Of a stretch of 64,000 bases of DNA, positions 46,717 to 57,805 are shown in pieces (the first letter of the stretch is position 1; each line of letters starts with the position of its first letter). A program made the position numbers and the translations under genes. This DNA is from Sambucus nigra (Eukaryota; Streptophyta; Magnoliopsida; Dipsacales; Adoxaceae). The stretch covers positions 639,120,585-639,184,584 of the forward strand of contig OX422210.1 of NCBI GenBank assembly GCA_949130495.1, given 5' to 3'. The notes under the pieces are model-generated. The model did not search any database. It was given only the letters and a program-made list of their open reading frames with translations, and had not been told where the DNA came from.

Positions 46717-46740
46717 AAGGAGGAGGATTTTTTGGTCTCT
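46641..46740 (+). repeat. (TA)n followed by a Helitron-like 5' motif
   Basis: About 30 TA units lead into AAAATAAAGGAGGAGGATTTTTTGG. The same junction, TATAAAATAAAG(C/G)AGGAGG, begins the Helitron at 48,917, so this is probably a second, truncated family member. Confidence 0.4.
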
Positions 46741-46905
46741 CCCAACTGATGGTTGAGATTAAAAGTTGATAAATTTGGTATTTATCAACTCACGGTTGTG
46801 ATTTAACACGAGAGTTTGTATGTAGCGTTGAACCAGGTGTCTCATCCCTGAATCTCTCTTGCACATACACCCTCAAAGCCCCACGCCTGAAAAGCTGCCT
46901 CAAAG

Positions 46906-47245
46906 CTAGGGGTGGCAATTCGGGTCAACCGATCGTGTTTCGGGCGACACGACACGACACGACACGACAATGTTTTTTCGAACACGACACGACATGACAC
47001 GAATTCGTGTTTTTTTTAGTTGACACGAATACGACCCGAATAAAAAATAACACGGTACAACATGACACGAAAACCAAAATTTCTTAAATTTCACGCCTAA
47101 AAACACGATAACACGACAACACGACACGACTCATAATTAATACACGAACACGACACGATACGACACAACTTCGTGTAAAAAAAATACGACACGAACACGA
47201 AACATCGTATCAATTTCGAGTCAATTTCGTGTCGTTTCGTATCAT
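46906..47245. repeat. Truncated hAT-like repeat with ACACG pentamers
   Basis: Begins CTAGGGGTGGCAATTCGGGTC, a terminus seen in plant hAT-type elements, then reiterated (ACACG)n. The opposite end (expected CCACCCCTA) is absent. Confidence 0.45.
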
Positions 47246-47441
47246 TTTTTCATTTCATTTCTAAAATTGTCGCCGTTAGCCTTAATTTGAATAAAACTCT
47301 ACTTCTCACCTGCAATAATGAATCCACAAAAAATACACCCTAAACTACATATCCCGTTCTTAGTTCCGAGATCTGTTTTGTTACTCCTTTTTAACCCACT
47401 GCGACACTCCACATTTCAGGATCTATTTTGAAACAACACCA

Positions 47442-47876
47442 GTGAAGCATTCCTTTCTCCTCTTATTATCTTCCTCTCCCCAACACCCACCCAAGCCCAC
47501 AACATCACATAAATTCCCAGAATTCTCAACCTTCAACCACTACATCACCGTCACTCATCTCGCCGCAGACATAAACAACAGAGAAACCATCACCGTCTGC
47601 GCCGTCGACAACGCCGCAATGTCAGATCTAATCTCCAAAGGCCTCTCGATCTACGCCATCAAAAACGTCCTCTCCCTCCACGTTCTCCTCGACTACTTCG
47701 GCTCCACCAAATCACCAATAGAACCACCTTAGCCGCCACTATGTTCCAAGCCACCGGATCCTCCGGTTTCGTCAACATCACACATCTCAAAGGCGGCAGC
47801 CGGTTTCGGAGCTCAAGACAACGGCGGTAAACTCCCGGCAACCTTCGTAAAATCCGTTGAAGAAATTCCATACAAA
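47442..47876 (+). pseudogene. Fasciclin-like arabinogalactan protein pseudogene
   Basis: After a hydrophobic Leu/Ser-rich signal-like start (FLLLLSSSP), the plus strand reads FPEFSTFNHYITVTHLAADINNRETITVCAVDNAAMS then ISKGLSIYAIKNVLSLHVLLDYFG. In a second frame come TTLAATMFQATGSSGFVNIT and, in a third, GFGAQDNGGKLPATFVKSVEEIPYKISV. These are consecutive segments of a FAS1 domain of plant FLA proteins (cell-wall, GPI-anchored family). At least two frameshifts (near 47,715 and 47,800) and loss of the rest make it a pseudogene. Confidence 0.75.
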
Positions 47877-48435
47877 ATATCCGTTAGAAAATGTGGTTTA
47901 ATCTTTTTGTCTAACCCGTTTCTTTGTGATGTGATTTAGTCTTGCATGTCAAAGATATAGTATTCTCACATTAATTTCATTACTTTTCATTCCATGTATT
48001 TTTAAAATTATAAAAAAATTAATAACTATTTAAAATCATCATTTTTTTATTTTAAAAAATAACACTTATTCTGTATATAATCAACAACGAAAAAATAAAA
48101 ATATAAAAGTGATGACAAATAAATCATCATAAATGAACTAAACACTTAAAAATCCCTTTAGAAAATGTGGGTTTGTTTTCTTTTATCCTTTTAGGGCCTA
48201 CTGATTTCTGCTTTTTATGTTTTTTTTCTTTTACATGTTTATACAACCACAAAAGTATAATACTTGAAATTTGTTTTTAGATGTGAAGGCGTTGTCCACT
48301 TTTTTAGTAAGTGGGCCCTTTGTTAAATCCATTTCTGTAATTTTTTCTTTAGATAAAATGTGTTGGAGAAGAAAATAAAATCTTTAATTATTATTATTAT
48401 TATTATCAATATAGCTTAACTATTTGGTGTTGGAT
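47877..48435. other. AT-rich intergenic region
   Basis: No gene; a (TTA)n run near 48,390. Confidence 0.4.
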
Positions 48436-48444
48436 ATTTTTTTT

Positions 48445-48605
48445 GAGTAAATTACCTTTTTAGTCCTCCAATTATCACAAATTTTTTTAAATGATTTCCA
48501 ATCTTTTATTTGCCTTACGTTAATTTTCAAATTATTTAACTTGTTTCAAATCGAGGACTCCGTCCATAACATCGTTAAACTTTGACAAAAATTTATCAAA
48601 TATCC
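48445..48605 (+). repeat. Mutator-like TIR, left
   Basis: Shares AATCTTTTATTTGCCT, CAAATTATTTAACTTGTTT and ATCGAGGACTCCGTCCAT with the reverse complement of 54,155-54,310. Confidence 0.85.
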
Positions 48606-48902
48606 AATTTACCCCTCATCTCTCTAATCTCTCACCCTCATCATCGCAACCCTCTTTCTCCCTCTCCCCCTCAATACATCGACCTCCTTCTCTCCTCCTC
48701 CAACATGCCGACCTGCTTCCATCTTGTTCTCCTCTTTTTTTATTTTCTTTAAATCCTGCTATGGAGATTTAGATGTCAAATTGATTATGTGTGTGTGTGT
48801 GTGTTCGAATTTGAGCCCTGACCACCACCCTTTTCCATGGTGGTGATCGGCGGCCAGAAAACCCCAATTGGAGTGTGCTTTTTTACCAATTTCAATTGTT
48901 GT

Positions 48903-48915
<13 letters not shown>
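48606..48915. other. Mutator-like interior, no gene
   Basis: Pyrimidine-rich (CTCCTTCTCTCCTCC) then (GT)n at 48,787-48,804 and a (CT)n that precedes the Helitron. Confidence 0.4.
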
Positions 48916-48949
<34 letters not shown>

Positions 48950-49209
48950 AAGCAGGAGGGTGTTTTCACTATTCACGCCATGTCATACAACAAAGGAGGA
49001 AAGGTTCATGCCACATCATATAAAACTCATGACATGACAAAGGAGGAGGGTAATGGAGGAGGGTGTTTAGATACAAAACCTATATAAACACTTTTTTATA
49101 TCTATCTATACAAAACTTATGATGTGACAAATGTTGTGGAGGGTTTGTATCTGATGATAAAAAAGAAATTCACGTGGTTCTGACTCCCGTTGTTCCTCGA
49201 GCCTCTCAA

Positions 49210-50880
49210 TCTCTTTGAATAATGTACCTCGAGCCTTTCAAACTCTCACCCACCCTAACAAACAGAGGACAAGGGCAACACTTTTCTGAATACCCATTTC
49301 TCCTCCCACTTTTTATATTATGCCTCAAGCGTCTCTCTCTCGCTCTCTCTCAAACACAGTTCTTCTCCTCCCTCACCCTCCCGCCTCTCCGCAGGTTCAG
49401 AAGGGTCTGTAAGGAGAGTCTTCATCACGGCGAAGAGGCTTTGGGGAAGAGTTGGGCAACATCGACCGGATTTTGTACAGATTTTTGTTCATGCTTTTTC
49501 ATTTGTACGGATTTTTGTTCAATTTTGTAACTACTGATAGTTTGAGTTTTGCATTTTGCATTTTGGTTTGAGTTTTGGTACTAGGGTTTGAGTTTTAGTT
49601 TGCACCTGGGATTTGAGTAGCAACCACGGCTTTACCGTCGTTGTGGGAACAACCACGGCTTTACCGTCGTTGTGGTCACCAGTGAGTTTGGGGTAATATT
49701 TTTTTTACAAATTTTTTCCCTTCCGTTCTAAGATTTTTTCTACGCCATCTGCTTGGCCGGTTTATTTTATGCCGGTGACTTCCCCGGCGAGTGAGATCGG
49801 AGGTGGGTTTTCCTGTACTTGCTGAAGTTGAAGGGTGAAGAAGTTTAAGCGTGATGTGAATATTCTCAAAGATGTTTCCTGTTGATTTTTGAATTGTTGG
49901 TATCAGAGATGTCAGATCTTGAAAGATTTTGACATCTCTTACATGATTTATGTTTTTTTTAAGAGGAGATGGTTTGATATACTCATTTTAAAATTTGATA
50001 GAACTCTCAATTCTTAATTCTCCAGGGTTTAAATATGACGATTCAAGTTTGTGCAAATGGAAGGCTAAAGAAACAGGACAATCCGTATTGCACAGGTAAA
50101 AAGAGCGCAGTCTCTTTCTCTCATCATCTCATGTATTGCACATGTAAACTTTTCAATTCAAGGTATGATTTCATAGTTCTTATTCATGTTGTACGATTTT
50201 TACTCAGGGGGTTTATTAATGTTTACTCAACTTTTTTTTATCATTTAATTGGAGACGAAAATGGTGGGACTGGTGATTACGCTTGTGGATTCGTTTCTTC
50301 AATGGGCGAATACCCATCACTGCAAGTTTTTTTAATTTCGGGCTTATATTGTTTACCTACGATCAAGTGAATCATCATATGAAAATTTTCTATCTTAATC
50401 CTACTGTCTGTACTTATATAAAAATTTTCACATTTGTTTTTTTACAATCACTGGAATGTTTCTTATGTTGGCGTATTCTCATATATTTATTCATATATAT
50501 TTACTTTTCGGTATATTGTCCTCATTTGTTCATTTGAGAAATAAATACCGAGGATTTCTTATGAGAAGGTGATGTTTTTAGTCTTAATTATGAGTGACAT
50601 AGTTTTCTTTGATGTTCAGAAATTTAATTATTTCTTGCTCTTAGGTCTAGGTTTTTTTTACATCTTGATGATATGAAGTGTTTTTTAGGGACATTTGAAT
50701 TTATATTTACTCATATGACTTTACTGAGACTGATATCTGATTTTATGATAGGTGGTCAAGAATTGAAGCCACGTGCAATGTCTCATCCAACCAATCAGCC
50801 GAATTTTCAGGCCTATCCAAATCCCCATAAATATGCGAGGGTTGTATCTTCTGCCAAAACGATAACCCTCAAATAATCCA
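49210..50880 (+). pseudogene. Host gene fragment inside the Helitron, unidentified
   Basis: Looks like a plant gene start: a CT-rich leader, a Leu/Ser/Pro-rich short frame (49,222-49,530), a T-rich intron, then exon-like frames 50,035-50,096 (MTIQVCANGRLKKQDNPYC, ending CACAG/GTAAAAAG, a donor), 50,255-50,345 (GDENGGTGDYACGFVSSMGEY) and 50,750-50,876 (after a TGATAG acceptor; QELKPRAMSHPTNQPNFQ). The pieces do not join into one protein I recognise. A replication-protein-like origin was considered but not supported. Confidence 0.4.
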
Positions 50881-51659
50881 ACCTTTCATAGTGGTTGCGC
50901 CAGGTCTACGTTGAATCGGGTCTAGAGAGAATCTTTCGTTGATATGGTGTCACGTGATAACCAAGTTAGTACACCTTGCAATAAATATGTGGGCCACACT
51001 CCTATTATGGAAGCTGCTATTCTCTCTCCTCAAACTGGTTACGTGCCTGAGCTGTTAATGATTTTAAGGATTGATGATAAATTTCTCTCTTAACAAGTTG
51101 ATTAATCTTATGTTCCCTCAAATAGTTTGCTTTTGTTGTCTTCTTGCTTGGAGCTAATTTCTCTAGCTTATGGCATATTATACTGCCTTAAACTATTACG
51201 AAAAATTATATGCAGAGTTACATTATTAAAGTTAATGCTAATTAGGAGGAAGATTACCATGAAAGCATTACTCCCTCCACTTCCCAGTTTGAATCCATAA
51301 GTGTAGCTGATATAAAAAAGTTTTTGATATCCAAATTAGTACACCTTGCATTAAAGTACCATGCCATTAATATTTAATGATTTTTATTCTTAAATTGTTG
51401 ATAAATATTAGGGGGTTAATTTTAAAAATATTAAGAGTTAATATTTTTTATATATATTGAGATTAGATGCATTTATTAGAAAACTACAGATTTTAATCTA
51501 ATAAAAAATATCGGGATGATCATTTTTTTATTCTGGTAAAAGTTGTATTTGAATTTTATTTATGTCCACATAGCTTTAAGATATACGTATCACAACAATA
51601 TTAATTTGATAGGGTACCATGACTTAACAATACTTCACATGTCCCTATGAAAGATAGTG

Positions 51660-52324
51660 CCATTGATGCGGAATATAAACAAATTTGTCACGAGAACAAA
51701 TTTGTCACGAGAACAAATTTATTGTCCTCTTATCGACATGGGTACAAAATATTTGGGTAAGTGGTGCAACACATAATCTTATTTTCTTAACCAAAAATGA
51801 TCCCAACTAAAGTAAACATGACAAGTCACAATACGACATAAAATGAAATATTCTTTTTTGTACTAATATAGAATATGATTCAAGTAAAGGCAGAACACCA
51901 CAATATGTTTTCTTAAATCGAAAAAGAATTCGATCAAATTAAGCACGACAAGATGAGAAATATTTTTATGAAAATGTTTGGTTTGGATGGACTCTAATCA
52001 TGCTGGTTTGAATTTTGTAATTGAATATTAAATATGTTGGTTTGAATTTTGAATTATGACCTATTTTTTGGGTGATGGAATGGAAGGAAATCATTATTTT
52101 TTTAGATGTGTAACAATGTCATGCTTTATTACTTTGTAATCAATTTTAAATATATCATGTTTGACAGAAAATTGACCAATGGGAGTGTGAGTTTCCTATA
52201 GCTACAAATATTCGGGAGTATATTTATCATCCTGCCATCGATACGGGTACACATTTATCACGGGAATAACTTTACCATCGTGCCATCGGCATTGGTACAA
52301 AATATCATCGGAACAAATTTATCG
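51660..52324. repeat. Helitron subterminal repeats
   Basis: Degenerate copies of GCCATCGATACGGGTACA with TTTGTCACGAGAACAAATT at 51,690-51,760 and 52,225-52,324, building up to the 3' hairpin. Confidence 0.5.
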
Positions 52325-52351
52325 CCGTGCCATCGGCACGGGTACACCCTA

Positions 52352-52353
<2 letters not shown>

Positions 52354-52436
<83 letters not shown>
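52354..52436. repeat. (TA)n(GA)n microsatellite
   Basis: About 13 TA and 27 GA units follow directly on the Helitron end and bracket the next hairpin element. Confidence 0.95.
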
Positions 52437-52437
<1 letters not shown>

Positions 52438-52439
<2 letters not shown>

Positions 52440-52891
52440 CGACCTTTGTTTGCATACCGCTGGCGCGGACCAATTTTGATAAAATAGTAAAAAAATTATT
52501 TTCGAGCTAATTTTTTTATATAGTTTTTAAACATTTCAGTAGGTCCATATAAAAAAATCAGGTCAAAATGATTTTTTTTTACTATTTTAAAAAAATCGGT
52601 CAAAATGATTTTTTTTTACTATTTTAAAAAAAATCGGTCAAAATGATTTTTTTTACTATTTTAAAAAAATCGGTCAAACTTTGTCAGTTTTTAACAACTT
52701 AAAAACAACTTAAAAACTGACAAAGTTTGACTGATTTTTTTAAAATAACAAAAAAAATTATTTTGAACTGATTATTTTTTTATGCTCCTATTAAAATGTT
52801 TAAAAATCATTAAAAAAAATCAGCACAAAAAAATATATTTTTTACTATTTAAAAAAAATGGTCCTAAAACTGGAACTTCACTTGATCTTTT

Positions 52892-52893
<2 letters not shown>
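52438..52893. mobile_element. Hairpin MITE, copy D
   Basis: Same motif set as copy B (GGACCAATTTTGATAAAATAG ... ATGGTCC; inner CTTTGTCAGTTTTTAACAAC). The arm TCAAAATGATTTTTTTTACTATTTTAAAAAAATCGG is triplicated, a recent local expansion. Right flank is (TA)n (52,894-52,934). Confidence 0.65.
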
Positions 52894-52935
<42 letters not shown>

Positions 52936-52939
<4 letters not shown>

Positions 52940-54154
52940 CTAAACCTTATTTTCTCTTGGGAGTAAAACAATCAAGTGTTATCACCCACAAAACTGACTG
53001 AACCTTATACCACGCACTAATGCAAATAATAAGAAAGATACAGTAAAAACTAGAAAAAAAAAAGTTAAATTCAAACTAGAAAAGATACCACCCACTGTTT
53101 TTTTCTCTTAGATAACTGTTTTGAAGGTAAAATTTTTAACTATAAAAATATTAAGAAAATTTTGTATAACTGTTGGATAACATTTTGTAAAAACAATTGG
53201 ACAACAATTATAAGAAATTTTATATTAAAACATCTTGTAAAAATAGTTATTTTGTAAAAAGAGTTAGCTCTAGTTATTTTGTAAAAATGAAAATGTAAAA
53301 ACAAATATTTTGTAAAAACATTTTGAAATAAAACATTTATTTTTAATAAAAAAAATATTTTGTAAAAAACAATTGCAAGAAGTTTTTTAAAATGGTTATT
53401 TGTGAAAATAATTATTTTTAAACATTTTTGTAAAAATATTTATTTGTAAAAATAGTTATTTTTAAACATTTTGTAAAAATAGTTATTTTGTAAAAACATT
53501 TTGAAATAAAAAATTTATTTTTAATAATTTTTTTTTTGTAAAAACAGTTAGCCTCTCCATATATAAAACAATTATTTTTAAACATTTTGTAAAAACATTT
53601 GTTTGTAAATATTTTGTAAAAACATTTATAAAAACAGTTATTTTGTAAAACCTTTTTGAAAAAAAGAAGTTATTTTCAATTAAAAAAAACATTTTGTAAA
53701 AACATTTACAAGCAGTTATTTTAAACAGTTATTTTTAAACATTTTCTAAAAACAGTTATTTTGTAAAAGCATTTTGAAATAAAAAAGTTATTTTTAATAA
53801 AAAAAACATTTTATAAAAATAGTTATATGAACTTTTTGTAAAAAGTTTTTTTTAATAAAAACAAACATTTTGAAATAAAACAGTTAATATACAAGTATAT
53901 AAACTTTATAGGTATTGGGCATAAGAGTATATAAACTTGATAAAAGAGTATATAAAATTATAGGTATAAGCACATAAAATAGTATATAAACTTTATAAAA
54001 AAGTTATATAAAACATTTAATAAAAAAGTACTATAAAGATGAATTACATTATATGTATAAAATTAAGGGGATGAGGGCATACGAGTATATAATTAAGGAG
54101 ATAAGGGCATAATAGGTATTGGGCATAAAATAAAGGGTTAAGGGAAAATTGGGT
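52936..54154. repeat. AT-rich degenerate tandem repeats
   Basis: From about 53,130 to 53,900, dozens of imperfect units of the type ACATTTTGTAAAAACAGTTATTTT. Then AAGTATATAAACTTTATA units to 54,050. No coding potential. Confidence 0.7.
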
Positions 54155-54310
54155 ATTTGACAAAATTATGTTATCATTTAACAACCCAAATGGACGGAGT
54201 CCTCGATTTAAAACAAGTTAAATAGTTTGGGGACTAAGGTGAGGCAAATAAAAGATTGGGGACCATTTAAAATTTTTGTGCTAGTTTAGCGACTAAAAAT
54301 GTAATTTACT
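54155..54310 (-). repeat. Mutator-like TIR, right
   Basis: Reverse complement of the left TIR with about 80% identity by eye. Confidence 0.85.
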
Positions 54311-54456
54311 TTTTTTTTGTAACTAAATAAGTTTTTGTAATCAGTTATGTAGAAGGGTGTTTCAAGGTTCAAGACTATATTTGTGATTGAGGGTCCCTCA
54401 AAGACCCCCCCTTTCAGCTTATTGAAAATATGAGGTTGAGGGAACCCCAGGGTCCC

Positions 54457-55028
54457 TGTTGATGTAAAAAATTAGACTATCTCTATTTGTTTAATCACAG
54501 ATAAAACTAAATAAGACAAGAGATTTTAAAGTGGTTCAGCCTTGAACGAATGGCCTACGTTCACTGTTTGTGTTATTATTGACTGTTTAGGAATTTCTCG
54601 AAGTAGGATTATTCTCAAGAAATTCCAGTCCCCTTGCAATGAGGATGATACAATGTATTTATACCCATGAGGCTGTACATGTGAATGGGTAATACATAGC
54701 TGTTGAATAAGCGTATACATCTGTATGATAATAATCAGCATTTAATGCGCATTTTATCCTCTTAATTGCCTGAGAATCAATGCTCTGATCGAGGTGCAGC
54801 TCGAACCGCCTAAGCTGCTCGGACCGCCTAAGTATCTCGGTACCATGAGTTGCTCGGTGCAATAAAGTTCCTCGGTGAGCACCTACTATTCGATGTATCT
54901 GAGTTGGTCGGAGAAATTGAGTTCCTCGAAGTCAAGATATTGTTTAGAAATGTTTGTTAGTGCCATGTAGATTGACACGTGTCTCCACTTAATTTAGCCA
55001 TGTCAGCAGACTAAATTTGGTATCAACA
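54457..55028 (-). repeat. Tat element 2, 3' LTR
   Basis: Plus strand begins TGTTGATGTAAA and ends TTTGGTATCAACA, with 7-bp inverted termini TGTTGAT/ATCAACA. A polypurine tract (minus strand CATTGGGGGCTTC) adjoins at 55,029-55,041. No homology to the LTR of element 1 by eye. Confidence 0.85.
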
Positions 55029-55281
55029 GAAGCCCCCAATGTTTCACAGTTCGAGACTGAGGAGTGTGGAACATTCTTCTCGAAATATGGCGGGATTAAA
55101 TGGTCATCCTGAATTTTAGGAGCGTCTTCTTTGCATTTATTTTTCTTTTCGAATTCATAGAATCAGACTTTTCAAATATTTCTAACTGCTTCGATCTCCG
55201 TGCCCTTTTTGTCCTTTTAGCCGCCGGTAGCGTAAACGCCTCCCTTTGTAATCATTATTTTTACCTTTTCCCAAGGTAAGG

Positions 55282-55289
55282 TATTTAAG
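55282..55289 (+). promoter_or_regulatory. TATA box for antisense gene A of Tat element 2
   Basis: TATTTAAG 164 bp before the first ATG (55,453), followed by a pyrimidine-rich leader. Position matches the TATAAAAG at 13,545 of element 1. Confidence 0.55.
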
Positions 55290-55452
55290 CGTTGCAGAAA
55301 ATCATTTCGTCTTTTACCTTTTCAAATCTGTATCTTTGAGTTTTTCATTTTCTTTCTCTCTTGTGCGTTCATCCTTTTCATCGTTCGTTGTCAATAGATC
55401 CATCATTTTTCTTTAAGATCTTCTTCCTTCTCTTTTATTTCCTTTATTCATC

Positions 55453-57641
55453 ATGGTTTACCTTGTTGAGTCGCTTGATAAGTTTCATTCCGATTTCTCT
55501 ATTCCTTCATGGGTTATTTTGGAAGAACTTTCTGAACCTTCTGACTATTTTCGTTTGGCTGAGGGACATTGGTTCCCCAGTCTCTTTGTAGCTGAATGTG
55601 GCTTTTCTTTTCCCCCAAACCCTTTGTGTCTGGAATTCTGTCAATATTTTGACGTGGTCCCTGCAAAAATAGCCCCCAATACATGGATAATAGTTAATGG
55701 AGTTCATAGATTAAATCAAATTCATGGAACCCGTATAGGAATTCCAGAAATTATGTTTTGTTATAGATGGGCTGTTGGTGACAATACTTTTTATTTAAAA
55801 ACTAGGTTTTTTAAATAGGGCTTTAGTGGTCAATCTCCCAGATGCCAATAGGGATTACTTCGAGCACGGTGTTGTTATGAAAAGTTAGCAACACCCTCCA
55901 CTAACTAGAAATGATGTGTACCAGGGTCCTAGATGCCCTCCCTATGGCAATGGGATATGTTATTTTTTTTTGAAATTATGCTTCCTTTGTGTTTGATAAA
56001 ATGTGTCATTGATATTTTAATTTTGATTTATTTGTAGTTGACAACAAGAGGTCTCCAAAAGAGACAGAAGTTAACTTAAAACATCTGAAACTTATCTGGG
56101 GTTTGCATCAGACTGTTGCCGACGAGCATATCAGATCAGCTTCATATTTGCTGCAGTATAAGAGTTACACCTCGTCTCTTACTGCTCGTCTGGTGATAAG
56201 TGACGTAGAAATAGTACCAGCTTCTGCAAGTTCTTCACCCGAGTCACATATTCCTCTGAGTGAAAGAATGAAGAAAAGAAGAGCTCCTGCCCTCTTCGAG
56301 AAATCTGCCTCTATTGCTGGAGAGGCAAAGAAAAGCAAGCATGATGTCCCAGAAGAAGGGACAAGAAAAATCGATGCACCTCCTCCGGCTGCTACTGTGA
56401 AGATTGCCGAGAATCCCCCTGTGGCTTCGAGCAAGGTCGCTACTCCAAGAGAGGTTATAGTCATATCCCCGACTAAGACTACATCCTTAGTCGAGACCGT
56501 TGATGCTCCTCTGAGAAGGTTGAAGAAGAGCTCCTCGATCAATTTGGTTGAATCCATCTCTCAGCCTATAACTACTGGAAGTGGTGTTCCCACTTTCATT
56601 GCTCCGAGCTCTGTCATGAGCTCGGTGAAATCTTGGATCATCCTCGAGATCAAAGGTATGGAAGAAAATATTTCTCGGGATATGGTTACCACATTGGTTG
56701 CTCGTTATATTGCTTCTGTAAGTATTATTGTCCTAAACTTTCATTTTTCCACTGTTATATCTTTGCGCTCACTTGCTATTGTTTTCTTTTCCCAGTTGGT
56801 GACCTGTTTCAATACAATTTTGAAGAAAGATGAAGCTATTAAAGCTTTAAGTTCCTCGTCAGGCGTAGAGGAAACTTTGGTGGGTCTGACACAGTCTCTG
56901 AAGGATTCTCGTCAGAAGTATGTGGATGATAAAGTTGCCTGGGAGAAGCAGCTCAATTCGACCGAGCAGGAGAGGGATCAGGCTGTTGAGGTCTCCAAGG
57001 GATTGGAGAAGAAAATAAAAGAATTATGAAGTAAAAATAAAGAGCTCGAGGGGAAGCTCCAAAATGCTGGGAAGCTTGAAGGTAAGCTCAAGGCTCCTGA
57101 GGAAGAGTTGGGCAAACTTCGTGAGGTGGATCGCCAGAAGGACGAGGCAGAAAAGAAATTGAAAGCTGTCGAGGAACTCATGAATGAAAATATTTCCTCA
57201 GCAAAAGTGAAAAGGAAAATGGCTATTAAGTAGTCCTTCAGCGCTGGCTGGGATAAAGGATGGAATAAGGGTCTGGCTGCCATGATGTCGCAGGTGGAAT
57301 ATGGTAGCCTTAAGTACTTTAGGGATGGCTGGGTCGCTGATCTGAAAGAAATGAATGTTGATGAAAATTCCGACCTGTTTCAATGACACATCCCTGGCCC
57401 TCCTCCAACTCCTGAAGAAGAAGGAGAGGGCGAAGCTGCCTCTGAGGAATCCTCTATGGTGATGGGAGATCAAATTTCTCATCCCCCAGTTGTCCAGTCC
57501 TCCTGCGAGCAACTTCAATGATCTATTATTTCAATCGAGCAGCTCCCAGCATCCGCCGAGCAGCCATCTGTGCCATCCGAGCAACCTACCTCCTCGTCCC
57601 AGCCTCCCAAGAAAGTTTTGGGAGACAAGGAGAAGGTGTAG
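55453..57641 (+). pseudogene. Antisense gene A (aORF) of Tat element 2
   Basis: Exon 1 from ATG 55,453 carries the PF04195-like core: FRLAEGHWFPSLFVAECGFSF, then CLEFCQYFDVVPAKIAPNTW and HRLNQIHG. It breaks at a T homopolymer near 55,807. Exon 2 follows the acceptor TTATTTGTAG (about 56,037). The frame from 56,103 runs to TAG 57,639 and contains an in-phase 78-bp intron, 56,718-56,795 (TCT/GTAAGT ... CTTTTCCCAG). Four stops interrupt it (57,027 TGA, 57,231 TAG, 57,384 TGA, 57,519 TGA). The middle is Lys/Ala/Ser-rich with KKRRAP, the last third a Lys/Glu coiled coil. Poly(A)-like AATAAA near 57,716. Role in the element unknown. Confidence 0.7.
56718..56795 (+). other. Predicted intron in antisense gene A
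   Basis: Donor GTAAGT, pyrimidine-rich 3' end TTTTCTTTTCCCAG, 78 bp, phase 0, and no stop inside. The translated intron is hydrophobic (VLNFHFSTV) and unlike the charged flanks. Confidence 0.6.
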
Positions 57642-57805
57642 AGTTGTTCGAATTTTTCTCTCTATTTATTTTTGCCAATTGTATCTTTGATCTATGTACT
57701 TCTCTTTTACGATATAATAAAATTTGAAGTTTCGACTATTCATACTGTTGATTATCTTCTTCTTGCTTCTTATTGATTCTTGTTATCTCTTCTTTTCACT
57801 AGTTT

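Larger units (their letters stand above)
48917..52352 (+). mobile_element. Helitron, non-autonomous, with probable captured gene exons
   Basis: The 3' end shows all Helitron marks: a 7-bp stem, 3-base loop hairpin CCGTGCC-ATC-GGCACGG (52,325-52,341), seven bases, then CTAG (52,349-52,352) followed by T. The 5' end TCTATATATA...AAAATAAAGCAGGAGGG begins with TC near 48,917 (exact base uncertain in a CT/TA tract). No Rep/helicase frame. The interior from 49,180 to 50,880 has leader-, exon- and intron-like stretches of a host gene. Confidence 0.65.
48445..54310. mobile_element. Mutator-like element with long TIRs (5.87 kb)
   Basis: Inverted ends of about 150 bp: left from AGTAAATTACCTTTTTAGTC (48,445), right from AGTAAATTACATTTTTAGTC (reverse, 54,310). 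Flanked by TTTTTTTTG on both sides (48,436-48,444 and 54,311-54,319), a perfect 9-bp target duplication. No MURA transposase is seen. The interior contains a Helitron, a hairpin MITE and AT-rich repeats, so it is non-autonomous and a nest of later insertions. Confidence 0.75.

Noticed and set aside
50035..50876. Helitron-encoded replication protein A
   Set aside because: Short exon-like frames lack a recognisable OB-fold motif; left as an unidentified fragment.
56165..56557. Minus-strand frame of 130 codons opposite gene A
   Set aside because: Shadow of the antisense gene, no family pattern, no splice support.
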